DNA from: Streptomyces sp. MST-110588
GTDB taxonomy: Bacteria; Actinomycetota; Actinomycetes; Streptomycetales; Streptomycetaceae
Assembly: GCF_022695595.1 (NCBI RefSeq)
Contig: NZ_CP074380.1
Location: 3,918,001 to 3,982,000, forward strand
Length of the DNA: 64,000 nt
Direction of reading: 5' to 3'
The notes under the pieces were generated by a model. The model was not told where the DNA came from and made no database searches. It worked only from the letters and a program-made list of their open reading frames with translations. A program made the translations under genes and the position numbers. Of the stretch, positions 1 to 8,301 are shown piece by piece. The first letter of the stretch is position 1. The number at the start of each line of letters is the position of its first letter.

Positions 1-57
1 GCGGCCGAGCACCGAGCCCAGCTCGTACCGGCCGCCGAGGCGACGCGGCTCTTCCAT
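1..57 (-). CDS. pknB: Ser/Thr protein kinase PknB, N-terminal fragment cut by window edge
   Basis: Only the first 19 codons are present, reading into the left edge. The peptide begins MEEPRRLGGRYELGSVLGR, the usual start of a Hanks-type kinase domain: a short leader, then the RYEL...LGRG glycine-rich ATP loop. The gene lies 145 bp downstream of pbpA on the same strand, where actinobacterial pknB normally sits in the fhaA-fhaB-pstP-ftsW-pbpA-pknB operon. In that family PknB is a membrane kinase with extracellular PASTA domains that phosphorylates cell-wall and division proteins. The identification rests on the loop motif and position; the catalytic core lies outside the window. Confidence 0.85.
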   Translation of the reverse strand, partial: MEEPRRLGGRYELGSVLGR

Positions 58-202
58 AAGCTTCTCCAGCCCTCTCCGTCATCCCGACCGCACCCGTGTG
101 TGGTCCGGCGGTGTGCTGTTCGGGCATACCGTACCCGGCACGCCTCAAGGGACCCGTTCGTCACCGGCACCTGATATACGACCGGTATTGGCGCGAGCCG
201 GG

Positions 203-1666
203 TCACTTCTTGCCGAGTACCGCCTCCATGACGTGCTTGGCGATGGGCGCGGCCAGCCTGCCGCCCGCGACGTCGTCGCGCAGCGTGTCGGAGCCCTCGA
301 TGACGACGGCGACGGCGACCGGGATGCCCTTGCCGGTCTTGGCGTAGGAGATGAACCAGGCGTACGGATTGTCCTTGTTGTCCTCGCCGTGCTGCGCGGT
401 ACCCGTCTTGCCGCCGACCGTGACGCCGTCGATCTGGGCCTTGGTGCCGGTGCCCTCCTTGACGACCGTCTCCATGATCGACTGGATCTTCTGGGCGTTC
501 TCCGGCTTCAGCGGCTGGCTCATCGTCTCGGGGGTGTGCTGCTGGATGACGTTGAGGTTCGGCGCGACGAGCTTCTCGACCATGTACGGCTTCATCAGCT
601 TGCCGCCGTTGGCGATGGCGGCGGTGACCATGGCCATCTGCAGCGGGGTGACGCGGTTGGACGCCTGGCCGATGCCGTCCATCGCGTTCTGCGGACGGTT
701 GTCGGTGGGGTAGACGCTCTCGGCGGCGCGGACCGGCGTGTCGACCTTGGCGTTGTTGAAGCCGAACTTCTCCGCCTGCTCCTTCATCTTCTTGTTGCCC
801 AGGTCGTCACTCATCTTGCCGAAGACGGTGTTGCAGGAGACCCGCAGCGCCTCACGCATGGTGGCGTTCTCGCAGGGCAGGTTGCCCTCGTTGGGGAGGT
901 CGTGGGTGGACAGCGGCAGCCGCCAGGGCAGCGGCGACCGGGTCTTCTCGTCCACGCTGTTGTACAGGCCGTTCTCCAGCGCGGCGGCGGCGGTGACGAC
1001 CTTGAAGGTGGAGCCGGGCGGGTAGGTCTGGCGCAGCGCCCGGTTCAGCGTCGGGTCGTCGGGGTTGTTCTTCTTCTGCAGCTTGTTGAACGCCTCGCCG
1101 TCCTTGCTGGACATGCCGGCGAAGCTGGAGGGGTCGTACGAGGGGGTGCTGGCCAGCGCCAGGATCGCGCCGGTTTCCGGGTTGATCGCGGCGACGGCGC
1201 CCTTCTTGTCGCCCAGCCCCTCGAAGGCGGCCTTCTGCGCCTTGGCGTCCAGAGTGGTGACGACGTCGCCGCCCTTTTGCTTCTCACCGGTGAACATGTC
1301 GACCGTACGGCTGAAGAACAGCGAGTCGTCGGTGCCGGTCAGAATGCCGTCGTAGAGCTTTTCGAGCTGGTTGGCGTCGAACGCCTGCGAGGCGAAGCCG
1401 GTGACCGGCGCCCACATGGGACCGTTCTTGTACGTGCGCTTGTACTTGAAGTCGCCGATGTCGGTGGTCGTGGACCCCGTGACGGCCTGGCCGTCGACGA
1501 TGATGTTGCCGCGCGGCTTGCTGTAGCGCTCGATGGCGACCCGGCGGTTGTGCTTGTCGTTCTTCAGCTCATCGGCCTGTACGAACTGGACCCAGTTGAC
1601 CCGTACGAGCAGGGCCAGGATGAGCAGGCCGCAGAAGATGGCGACCCTGCGCAGGGGCTTGTTCAC
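203..1666 (-). CDS. pbpA: Penicillin-binding protein 2 / PbpA (transpeptidase)
   Basis: The 487-residue protein cross-links peptidoglycan outside the membrane. Residues 8-28 form an N-terminal membrane anchor, followed by a dimerisation region and a transpeptidase domain. The three active-site motifs are intact: S219-T-F-K222 (nucleophile and general base), S277-C-N279 and K420-T-G422. Length and the short N-terminal region fit the actinobacterial PbpA group of class B enzymes. The start is GTG, 16 bp after the ftsW stop. It works with the SEDS protein encoded just upstream, and the operon also encodes the kinase and phosphatase thought to regulate it. No anomalies seen. Confidence 0.96.
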   Translation of the reverse strand: MNKPLRRVAIFCGLLILALLVRVNWVQFVQADELKNDKHNRRVAIERYSKPRGNIIVDGQAVTGSTTTDIGDFKYKRTYKNGPMWAPVTGFASQAFDANQLEKLYDGILTGTDDSLFFSRTVDMFTGEKQKGGDVVTTLDAKAQKAAFEGLGDKKGAVAAINPETGAILALASTPSYDPSSFAGMSSKDGEAFNKLQKKNNPDDPTLNRALRQTYPPGSTFKVVTAAAALENGLYNSVDEKTRSPLPWRLPLSTHDLPNEGNLPCENATMREALRVSCNTVFGKMSDDLGNKKMKEQAEKFGFNNAKVDTPVRAAESVYPTDNRPQNAMDGIGQASNRVTPLQMAMVTAAIANGGKLMKPYMVEKLVAPNLNVIQQHTPETMSQPLKPENAQKIQSIMETVVKEGTGTKAQIDGVTVGGKTGTAQHGEDNKDNPYAWFISYAKTGKGIPVAVAVVIEGSDTLRDDVAGGRLAAPIAKHVMEAVLGKK

Positions 1667-1682
1667 GGTCGGACCACCTGGG

Positions 1683-3062
1683 TCATCTCGGCGTCGGTGG
1701 ACGGGGCGGGCGCGGGGCGGGACGGCGTGCGGTGTCGCTGATGCGCAGCAGGACGGCGACCAGGGCCCAGTTGGCGATGACGGAGGAACCGCCCTGTGCC
1801 AGGAAGGGCATGGTCATGCCGGTGAGCGGGATCAGGCCGGTGACACCGCCGGCCACGACGAAGACCTGGAGGGAGAAGGCGCCGGACAGGCCGACGGCCA
1901 GGAGCTTGCCGAAGGGGTCGCGGGCCGCCAGGGCCGTACGGATGCCGCGCTCGATGAGCAGCCCGTACAGCAGCAGGATGGCCATCACGCCCGCCAGGCC
2001 GGCTTCCTCGCCGACGGTGGCCAGGATGTAGTCGCTCTTGGGCGCGATGCCGCCGATCAGGCGGGAGAAGCCCTGGCCGAGACCGGAGCCCAGGATGCCG
2101 CCGGAGCCGAAGGAGTACATCGCCTGGGCGGTCTCGGTGACACCGCCGTTGGAGGCCAGCTCCAGCGGGTTGAGCCAGTTGTGGACACGGGTTTGCACGT
2201 GCGAGGCGAAGGTGGCCACCGCGACCGCGCCGCCGGCGCTGAGCAGCAGGCCGAAGACGATCCAGCTCGTACGCTCGGTGGCGACGTACAGCATGATCAC
2301 GAACAGGCCGAAGAAGAGCAGCGAGGTGCCCAGGTCGGTCTCGAAGATCAGGATCATCAGGCTCAGTGCCCAGATGACCAGGATGGGCCCCAGGTCACGG
2401 CCACGCGGCAGGTACAGACCCATGAAGCGGCGGCTGGCCAGGGCCAGCGCGTCGCGCTTGACCATCAGGTACCCGGCGAAGAAGATCGCAATGATGATCT
2501 TCGCGAACTCGCCGGGCTGCAGTGAACCGACCCCGGGAATGGTGATCCAGATGCGGGCACCGAACTTGGCCGGGAAGAACACCGGCGCGATCAGCAGTAC
2601 CAGTGCCACGGCCATGGACATGTAGGTGTAGCGCTGGAGGACCCGGTGGTCCTTCAGGAAGATCAGTACGCCGAGGAAGAGAGCCACGCCGAGGATCGAC
2701 CACATGAGCTGGCCGGGGGCCATGGCGCCGCCGAGGGCCTTGGTGGTGATCTGCGGCTCCTGGTCGAGGCGCCAGATGAAGACCAGTCCGAGGCCGTTGA
2801 GCAGGGTGGCGATGGGCAGCATCAGCGGGTCGGCGTACGGCGCCCATTTGCGTACGACGAGGTGGGCGACGCCCGCCATCAGCGTCAGCCCCACGGCGTA
2901 GCCGAGCACGCCGGCGGGGACCTCGCCCGCCTTGGCCAGGCCCACGTTGACGTACGCGAACACCGAAATCAGCACCGCGAACAGGAGCATGGCCAGCTCG
3001 GTGTTGCGACGGCTCGGGGCTCCGATGGTGCCGATGGTGGTCGTGTTGGTGATGCTGCTCAT
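1683..3062 (-). CDS. ftsW: SEDS-family peptidoglycan glycosyltransferase (FtsW/RodA)
   Basis: A polytopic membrane protein of 459 residues whose hydrophobic segments run almost end to end from about residue 22. SEDS signatures are present: LQPGEFAKI at 181-189 and KSDYILATVGEE near 342-353, which carries the catalytic aspartate (D344) in the large extracellular loop. The family polymerises lipid II into glycan strands together with a class B PBP, here PbpA encoded next. The orthologous locus is named ftsW or rodA depending on the author; sequence alone does not separate a division role from an elongation role. It starts 23 bp after pstP ends. Confidence 0.94.
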   Translation of the reverse strand: MSSITNTTTIGTIGAPSRRNTELAMLLFAVLISVFAYVNVGLAKAGEVPAGVLGYAVGLTLMAGVAHLVVRKWAPYADPLMLPIATLLNGLGLVFIWRLDQEPQITTKALGGAMAPGQLMWSILGVALFLGVLIFLKDHRVLQRYTYMSMAVALVLLIAPVFFPAKFGARIWITIPGVGSLQPGEFAKIIIAIFFAGYLMVKRDALALASRRFMGLYLPRGRDLGPILVIWALSLMILIFETDLGTSLLFFGLFVIMLYVATERTSWIVFGLLLSAGGAVAVATFASHVQTRVHNWLNPLELASNGGVTETAQAMYSFGSGGILGSGLGQGFSRLIGGIAPKSDYILATVGEEAGLAGVMAILLLYGLLIERGIRTALAARDPFGKLLAVGLSGAFSLQVFVVAGGVTGLIPLTGMTMPFLAQGGSSVIANWALVAVLLRISDTARRPAPRPPRPPTPR

Positions 3063-3085
3063 GAGATCTCCGGCCCCCTACGCCC

Positions 3086-4699
3086 TCACTGCTGGGTGCT
3101 GCAATTTTTTTCCAGCTTCTGCTGCTCCTCGGAAGGGGGCTGGCTGGTGGTGGGAGTCGGCTTCGGTGTGACCAGGGCGGTACGGGTGCCGAGCTGGCCG
3201 GGGACCCCGGGCTTGGCGGAGCCGCCGGGGCCGGTGCTGGTGCCGGACTGACCGGACTGACCGGACTGACCGGGCTTGGCCGTACCGGGCTTGCCGGGCG
3301 TTCCCGGCTTCTGCCCGGTGGTGCCGCCGGCCTGGCCCTCCTTCTTCTCGCGCTCCGCGTCCCGCTGGGCGCTCTCGCGCTGTTCCTTGGCCTGGCAGGC
3401 GCTCGCCTGCTTGCTCAGCTCGGTGACCTTCTCGACGGCCTGGCTGCGGCTGTCGACGGCGATGGTCTCCTTGACCTGGTTGCGCTGGTAGACCGGCAGG
3501 TACTTGAGTTCGATCTCGGGGTGGTCCTCGTCGACCTTGTTCAGCTTGATCCACGCGAGATCCTGGCTGATGCCCTGGTAGAGCGCGACGTGGTTGTCCT
3601 TGGCGCCGACGAAGTACTGACTCTGCGTCCAGCGGTAACCCGCGTAGAGCCCGCCGCCCACGGCGGCCAGCGCCAGCACCATGACCAGCGACCGCTTGAT
3701 CCACTTACCGCGCCGGGCGGGCTTGAGGTACTCCTCGTCGGTGAACGCGCCGAAAGCCCCCTGTGGCGGCCCCCCGATCTCCTGGTCACCGCTGCCCGGC
3801 GGCCCGAAGGCACCTTCCGGGGAGGCGGCCGAGGCGTCCCGGCCACGGCCCAGTTCGGCGGCGCGGGCGGCCGGGGTCTGCAGGGTGCTGGGGTCGTTGA
3901 GCTGATGCTGGTTCTCCGCGACCGCTCCGACGACCACGGGCGTGTCGCTGAGCCGCCCTGTGAGGGTGTCGTTGCCGTCGACGTCCAGCACGTCGGCGAC
4001 GATGCAGGTGATGTTGTCCGGGCCGCCGCCGCGCAGCGCGAGCTGGATGAGGTCCTGGACGGTCTCCAGCGGGCCCTGGTAGTGGGCCAGGGTCTCTTCC
4101 AGCGTCTGGTGGCTGACGACGCCCGACAGGCCGTCCGAGCAGATCAGATAGCGGTCCCCGGCGCGCACCTCCCTGATGGACAGGTCGGGCTCGACGTGGT
4201 CACCGCTGCCCAGCGCGCGCATCAGCAGCGAACGCTGCGGGTGGGTGGTGGCCTCTTCCTCGGTGATGCGGCCCTCGTCGACCAGGCGCTGCACCCAGGT
4301 GTGGTCCTGCGTGATCTGGGTGAGCACGCCGTCGCGCAGCAGGTAGGCGCGGGAGTCACCGACGTGGACCAGCCCCAGCCGCTGGCCGGTCCACAGCAGC
4401 GCGGTCAGGGTGGTGCCCATGCCCTCAAGCTGCGGGTCCTCCTCGACCATGACGCGGAGCTGGTCGTTGGCGCGCTGTACGGCCGTACCCAGGGAGGTGA
4501 GGATGTCGGAGCCGGGAACGTCGTCGTCGAGCTGGACGAGGGTGGAGATCACCTCGGAGGAGGCGACCTCGCCGGCGGCCTGGCCGCCCATGCCGTCGGC
4601 GATCGCGAGCAGCCGGGGGCCGGCGTAACCGGAGTCCTCGTTCCCTTCCCGGATCATGCCTTTGTGGGATCCGGCGGCGAAACGCAGTGACAGACTCAT
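3086..4699 (-). CDS. pstP: PP2C-family protein Ser/Thr phosphatase (PstP)
   Basis: Residues 1-240 are a PP2C catalytic domain with the metal-binding motifs N20-E-D22, A34-D-G-M-G-G39, GDSRAYL at 114-120, CSDGLS at 187-192 and GGPDN at 225-229. An acidic linker follows, then one membrane span at about 336-355 and an extracellular tail rich in Pro, Gly and Thr with a QSG repeat. The phosphatase reverses phosphorylation by PknB-type kinases and acts on FHA-bound substrates. I placed the start at the ATG of MSLSLRFAAG, which has GAGGTG 4-9 bases upstream; the frame is open 19 codons further, but that extension shows no family resemblance. Length from this start is 537 residues. Confidence 0.93.
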   Translation of the reverse strand: MSLSLRFAAGSHKGMIREGNEDSGYAGPRLLAIADGMGGQAAGEVASSEVISTLVQLDDDVPGSDILTSLGTAVQRANDQLRVMVEEDPQLEGMGTTLTALLWTGQRLGLVHVGDSRAYLLRDGVLTQITQDHTWVQRLVDEGRITEEEATTHPQRSLLMRALGSGDHVEPDLSIREVRAGDRYLICSDGLSGVVSHQTLEETLAHYQGPLETVQDLIQLALRGGGPDNITCIVADVLDVDGNDTLTGRLSDTPVVVGAVAENQHQLNDPSTLQTPAARAAELGRGRDASAASPEGAFGPPGSGDQEIGGPPQGAFGAFTDEEYLKPARRGKWIKRSLVMVLALAAVGGGLYAGYRWTQSQYFVGAKDNHVALYQGISQDLAWIKLNKVDEDHPEIELKYLPVYQRNQVKETIAVDSRSQAVEKVTELSKQASACQAKEQRESAQRDAEREKKEGQAGGTTGQKPGTPGKPGTAKPGQSGQSGQSGTSTGPGGSAKPGVPGQLGTRTALVTPKPTPTTSQPPSEEQQKLEKNCSTQQ

Positions 4700-4831
4700 G
4701 CGCACCTCGCCCGTCGGCTCGGGGTACAGCCGGTCTCGTCGAGCCACACTGCCCACCCTCCGGTCGGGAGCACGCTCGGGTCCGTCGAGTGGACCGCCGC
4801 GGCTCGCTCGCTCCGCTCGCTCATTTTCGTA

Positions 4832-5359
4832 CTACTTCCGCAGCTCGATGACGGTCTTGCCGATGCGGATCGGGGCTCCCAGCGGAATCGGTGTCGGGGT
4901 CGTCAGTCGGGTCCGGTCCAGGTACGTGCCGTTGGTGGACCCGAGATCCTCGACGATCCACTGGCCGTCACGGTCCGGGTAAATCCTGGCATGCCGGCTG
5001 GAGGCGTAGTCGTCGTCCAGCACGATCGTGGAGTCGTGGGCACGCCCGAGGGTGATGGTCTGGCCCTGGAGAGCGACGGTGGTGCCCGTCAGTGTGCCTT
5101 CGGAGACCACCAGTTTGGTGGGTGCGCCGCGGCGCTGACGGCTGTTGCCGCGACCGCCGTCCTGGCGGCGCTGCTGCGGCGGCGAGGCGGGTGCCTGGCG
5201 CTGCGTACGCGGTTCCTGCCCGCCCCGTCGGGCGGCGCCGCGCTGGGTGACGCGCGTACCGAACAGGTCGCTGCGGATGACCTGTACGGCCACGATGACG
5301 AACAGCCACAGTACGGCGAGGAAACCCAACCGCATGACCGTGAGGGTCAGCTCTGACAT
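4832..5359 (-). CDS. fhaB: FHA-domain membrane protein FhaB (FipA-like)
   Basis: The 175-residue protein has one N-terminal membrane helix (about 9-29), a basic Gln/Arg-rich linker (about 40-80) and a C-terminal FHA domain. FHA core residues are visible: LGRAHDSTIVLDD, then SSRHARI and GSTNGTYLD, which form the phosphothreonine pocket. In actinobacteria this protein recruits phosphorylated partners of the PknB/PstP system to the membrane during growth and division. It lies between fhaA (10 bp upstream) and pstP in a single-direction operon. No anomalies seen. Confidence 0.93.
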   Translation of the reverse strand: MSELTLTVMRLGFLAVLWLFVIVAVQVIRSDLFGTRVTQRGAARRGGQEPRTQRQAPASPPQQRRQDGGRGNSRQRRGAPTKLVVSEGTLTGTTVALQGQTITLGRAHDSTIVLDDDYASSRHARIYPDRDGQWIVEDLGSTNGTYLDRTRLTTPTPIPLGAPIRIGKTVIELRK

Positions 5360-5369
5360 TGCCCCCGCT

Positions 5370-6248
5370 TCACCCTTCGGCTTGCCGGTAAACGATGGTG
5401 GTACTGCCCACGACGATCCGCGAGCCGTCGCGGAGCGTAGCGCGGGTGGTGTGCTGCCCGTCTACCACGATGCCGTTGGTAGAGCCCAGATCCTGGATCG
5501 TCGAGGGCGTTCCGACCCGGATCTCGCAGTGACGCCGGGAGACTCCCGGGTCATCGATCCGTACGTCCGCGTCGGTGCTGCGGCCCAGCACGAGGGTGGG
5601 GCGGGAGATCTGGTGCCGGTTCCCGTTGATCTCGATCCAGCGCCTGGTCTGCGCGCCGCGGTCGGCCGCTCCCCGTGCCTGGTGCCAGCTCTCGACCGCC
5701 GAGCCCGGCTGCGGGCCCGCGCCGGGGAGCGCCGCACGCGGCATGGCCGCCCCGGGAGGCGGGGAGGTGGGCATCGGCGGCGGGCTGACGTGACCGGCGC
5801 CCGGAGGCACGCTGCGCGGCCCGGAGGCGGCGCGCTGGGCGGCTGCCGCCTGGCCGGGGTGGTCCTGGGAGGTGCTGGCGGCCAGGGTGCGGCTGCGGAC
5901 GCGGTACAGGCCGGTGTCGAGGTCGTCGGCCTTCTCCAGGTGCACCTTGATCGGGCCCATGAAGGTGTAGCGCTGCTGCTTGGCGTAGTCGCGGACCATG
6001 CCGGAGAGCTCGTCTCCGAGCTGCCCGCTGTACGGGCTGAGCCGCTCGTAGTCGGGGGTGCTCAGTTCGACGATGAAGTCGTTGGGGACGACCGTACGGT
6101 CGCGGTTCCAGATGGTGGCGTTGTTGTCGCACTCGCGCTGGAGCGCGCCGGCGATCTCAACGGGCTGCACCTCGGACTTGAACACCTTGGCGAAGGTGCC
6201 GTTGACGAGACCTTCGAGACGCTGCTCGAAGCGCTTCAGTACTCCCAC
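5370..6248 (-). CDS. fhaA: FHA-domain protein FhaA with N-terminal DUF3662
   Basis: The first gene of the cell-wall signalling operon. Residues 1-125 match the DUF3662 (FhaA N-terminal) domain, beginning MGVLKRFEQRLEGLVNGTFA. A Pro/Gly/Ala-rich linker follows, and residues 205-292 form an FHA domain with LGRSTDADVRIDD, SRRHCEI and GSTNGIVVDG. The 292-residue length fits the Streptomyces form. In mycobacteria the FHA domain of FhaA binds the phosphorylated pseudokinase domain of MurJ/MviN and so controls lipid II supply; the same role here is inferred. There is no membrane segment. The start has AGGAGGTGCC immediately upstream. Confidence 0.93.
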   Translation of the reverse strand: MGVLKRFEQRLEGLVNGTFAKVFKSEVQPVEIAGALQRECDNNATIWNRDRTVVPNDFIVELSTPDYERLSPYSGQLGDELSGMVRDYAKQQRYTFMGPIKVHLEKADDLDTGLYRVRSRTLAASTSQDHPGQAAAAQRAASGPRSVPPGAGHVSPPPMPTSPPPGAAMPRAALPGAGPQPGSAVESWHQARGAADRGAQTRRWIEINGNRHQISRPTLVLGRSTDADVRIDDPGVSRRHCEIRVGTPSTIQDLGSTNGIVVDGQHTTRATLRDGSRIVVGSTTIVYRQAEG

Positions 6249-6896
6249 GGGGCACCTCCTTCCTCAGTCTTCGTCAGGCCGGTCTTCGTCAGGGTCGTCC
6301 AGATACTGCTTACTGATCGTATCCACGCGTCGGGAAATCGGGTGGTTCCCCTTTCACGCCTTGAGGACGAGTGTCGCCCCTCACAAGGTTGCTCACTGTT
6401 GTCGCGGCTGTTGTTCGGGTCCGTCGCGGCGACCGCGCCACAGCGATGGTGCCCGGTGCGTGCCGCCGCGTCACTGCGATCGTAGATGTGCGCCACTCAC
6501 AGTGTCCCGCAACCGCCGCGCCAGGCGTCCGGGTGGGGGGTTTCCTGTGGACGGAGCCGGCGGTGGGCGGGGAAGTCCGGGGGGAGTCCGGGGAGAAACG
6601 TGAAGGGGAGCGGGAAACCAGGGGGGCGTGGGGCGTGCGGGGTCCGAGTGGAAGGGGTGGGTGAGGGAGATCTGAGCCGGTCCGCGGGGGCTGTGGATAC
6701 GGGAGCCGCGAGGAGGGGTGGGACGGAGGCTGCGAGACGGCCCGGGAAGGCGGCCCGGGACCGGGGCTCGCGGTGGACGTGCGGCAGATGCGCGGCAGAT
6801 GCGCGGGCCCGGGTGGTGGGAGAGGGGAGAAGCGGAAGCTCGTGGGCCTCGGGAGGGCTTCCGCGGGCCGTGGAGGACCACCTTGAGGGAAGGCGG
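6249..6896. other. Non-coding stretch, G-rich on the plus strand
   Basis: No frame here has family resemblance or a plausible start and ribosome site. The first 150 bases must hold the promoter of the fhaA operon. From about 6530 to 6870 the plus strand is strongly purine-rich with repeated G-runs, including two runs of six, so it could form G-quadruplex structures. The sequence reads as a degenerate spacer rather than a decayed gene. Confidence 0.5.
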
Positions 6897-6926
6897 TCGA
6901 AGACACCCTCGTCAGCGTGCTAATCT
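6897..6926 (+). promoter_or_regulatory. Putative promoter of tRNA-Leu
   Basis: A TCGAAG -35-like hexamer and a TAATCT -10-like hexamer are separated by 18 bp and lie about 80 bp upstream of the tRNA. The -10 is AT-rich in an otherwise GC-rich spacer. This is a pattern match only. Confidence 0.45.
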
Positions 6927-7006
6927 TCTGGATGTCGGCAGGCGCTCGCACAAGACCCGGACAGACCAGTCCGGAAGGCGTGAGAGAATCGAACGACACA
7001 CCCAAT

Positions 7007-7090
7007 GCGCGGGTGGCGGAATAGGCAGACGCGCTGGATTCAGGTTCCAGTGCCCGAAAGGGCGTGGGGGTTCAACTCCCCCCTCGCGCA
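7007..7090 (+). tRNA. tRNA-Leu, anticodon CAG
   Basis: The sequence folds as a class II tRNA. The acceptor stem is GCGCGGG with CTCGCGC (one G-U pair), with discriminator A. The anticodon stem is CTGGA/TCCAG around the loop TTCAGGT, giving anticodon CAG. The long variable arm is TGCCC-GAAA-GGGCG, and the T arm is GGGGG-TTCAACT-CCCCC. CCA is not encoded. CAG reads CTG, the main leucine codon in this genome. The gene is monocistronic. Confidence 0.97.
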
Positions 7091-7098
7091 CAGATGAG

Positions 7099-7132
7099 AC
7101 CCCCGGTCCGGAGACATCCGGCCGGGGGTTTT
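7099..7132 (+). terminator. Intrinsic terminator of tRNA-Leu
   Basis: ACCCCCGG pairs with CCGGGGGT, with a second inner pairing of TCCGG and CCGGA, and the hairpin is followed by TTTTC. It starts nine bases after the tRNA ends. Confidence 0.85.
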
Positions 7133-7207
7133 CTCGTTGTCGGCTTGTCGCCTTGTCGTCAGCTTGCCGACGGGTTGTCGTCGGGCTTTCGGCAAGTGAG
7201 TCGTACG

Positions 7208-8134
7208 TCACATCGGGTGTGAGGGTGAGGACGGCGGGCCGGTAGGGGCGGCGTCGGCGAGGGCCGTGCTGAAGGCGCGCGTACGGGCCGTTTCGTACTC
7301 CCGGTGCCAGACCAGGCCGAGCGCGGAGTCCGGCAGGCCGGAAACCGGTACGAAGGCGAGGTCACGGCGCCCGTGGAAGTCCGCCGTGGGGTGGCACAGC
7401 AGCATCGCGCCGCGGCCGGCGGCGGCCAGGGTCAGCCCCTCTTGGAGGGTGCGGACGCGGGGGCCGGGCGGGATGGGCCGGCCACTGGGGGTGGCCTCGG
7501 GGGCCTGGGCCAGCCGCCAGTACTCGGGGGCTGGGCCCTCCACGGAGATCAGCGGGCCTTCGGCGAGGTCCTCGGCGTGCAGGGCGGTGCGGGCGGCGAA
7601 GGGGTGGCGCACGGAGACCGCGAGGGTCTGCCGCTGCCGGGAGAAGACCGGCCCCAGGACGAGCCCCGGCTCCCGTACGGGCAGCAGGACGACGGCCGTG
7701 TCGACCTCGGCGCGGCGCAGTGCGCCGAAGGGGTCGTGCAACGGGATCTCGATCAGTTCGGTGACGCACCCGGGATGGCGGGCCTGGAAGGTCTCGACGG
7801 CCCGTATGACGTCGTCCGCCGCGCTGCCCTGGAAGCCCACGCGCAGTCGGCCCTCGATGCCCCGGGCGGCGGCGACCGTGGCCTCCACGGTGGCGCTCAG
7901 GGCGTCATAGGCGGGGCGCAGGGAGGTACGGAAGTCCTCTCCCAGAGGCGTCAGGCGTACGCGGCGGCTGGTGCGCTCGACGAGACGGGCGCCGACGCGG
8001 CGTTCCAGGGCACTGATGAGCTGGCTGACGCGGCTCTGGGAGATGAGCAGGCGGGCGCCGGTGCGGCCGAAGTGGAGCTCTTCGGAGAGGGCGAGGAAGC
8101 ACTCCAGTTCGCGGATCTCCAGGCCGCTGCTCAT
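7208..8134 (-). CDS. LysR-family transcriptional regulator
   Basis: The 308-residue protein has an N-terminal winged helix (residues 5-65: IRELECFLALSEELHFGRTG, then QSRVSQLISALERRVGARL) and a LysR effector-binding domain from about residue 92. The start was set at MSSGLEIREL, which has AAGGAG eight bases upstream. The frame stays open for another 150 codons upstream, but that part is Pro/Arg-rich antisense noise. It is read divergently from the MFS exporter gene, the usual LysR arrangement, so it probably controls that exporter and itself. The inducer is unknown. Confidence 0.9.
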   Translation of the reverse strand: MSSGLEIRELECFLALSEELHFGRTGARLLISQSRVSQLISALERRVGARLVERTSRRVRLTPLGEDFRTSLRPAYDALSATVEATVAAARGIEGRLRVGFQGSAADDVIRAVETFQARHPGCVTELIEIPLHDPFGALRRAEVDTAVVLLPVREPGLVLGPVFSRQRQTLAVSVRHPFAARTALHAEDLAEGPLISVEGPAPEYWRLAQAPEATPSGRPIPPGPRVRTLQEGLTLAAAGRGAMLLCHPTADFHGRRDLAFVPVSGLPDSALGLVWHREYETARTRAFSTALADAAPTGPPSSPSHPM

Positions 8135-8301
8135 GGGCTCGACTCCTTGTGGGCCGGGGGTGTGGGAGGTGGACCGGGGGTGTGGGAGGTGTGGGCTGCT
8201 GTGGGACGGCGTTGAGGGGCGCGTGGATCTATGAGCCCCGCTCATAGAAGGGTGAGGGCTTCGGCGTTGTTCCCGTACGGGCGCGGGCGTTGGCTGGTGA
8301 C

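Noticed and set aside
1..57. Very short PknB reading frame considered as a truncated gene
   Set aside because: It ends at the window edge, not at a stop codon, so it is simply cut off.
98..1741. Long open frame antisense to pbpA, and similar long antisense frames (for example 3521-4690, 12203-13618, 26149-27738, 42314-44176)
   Set aside because: High third-position GC keeps antisense frames open. The translations are low complexity (Val/Gly/Arg/Asp) without domains, while the sense strand carries intact active-site motifs.
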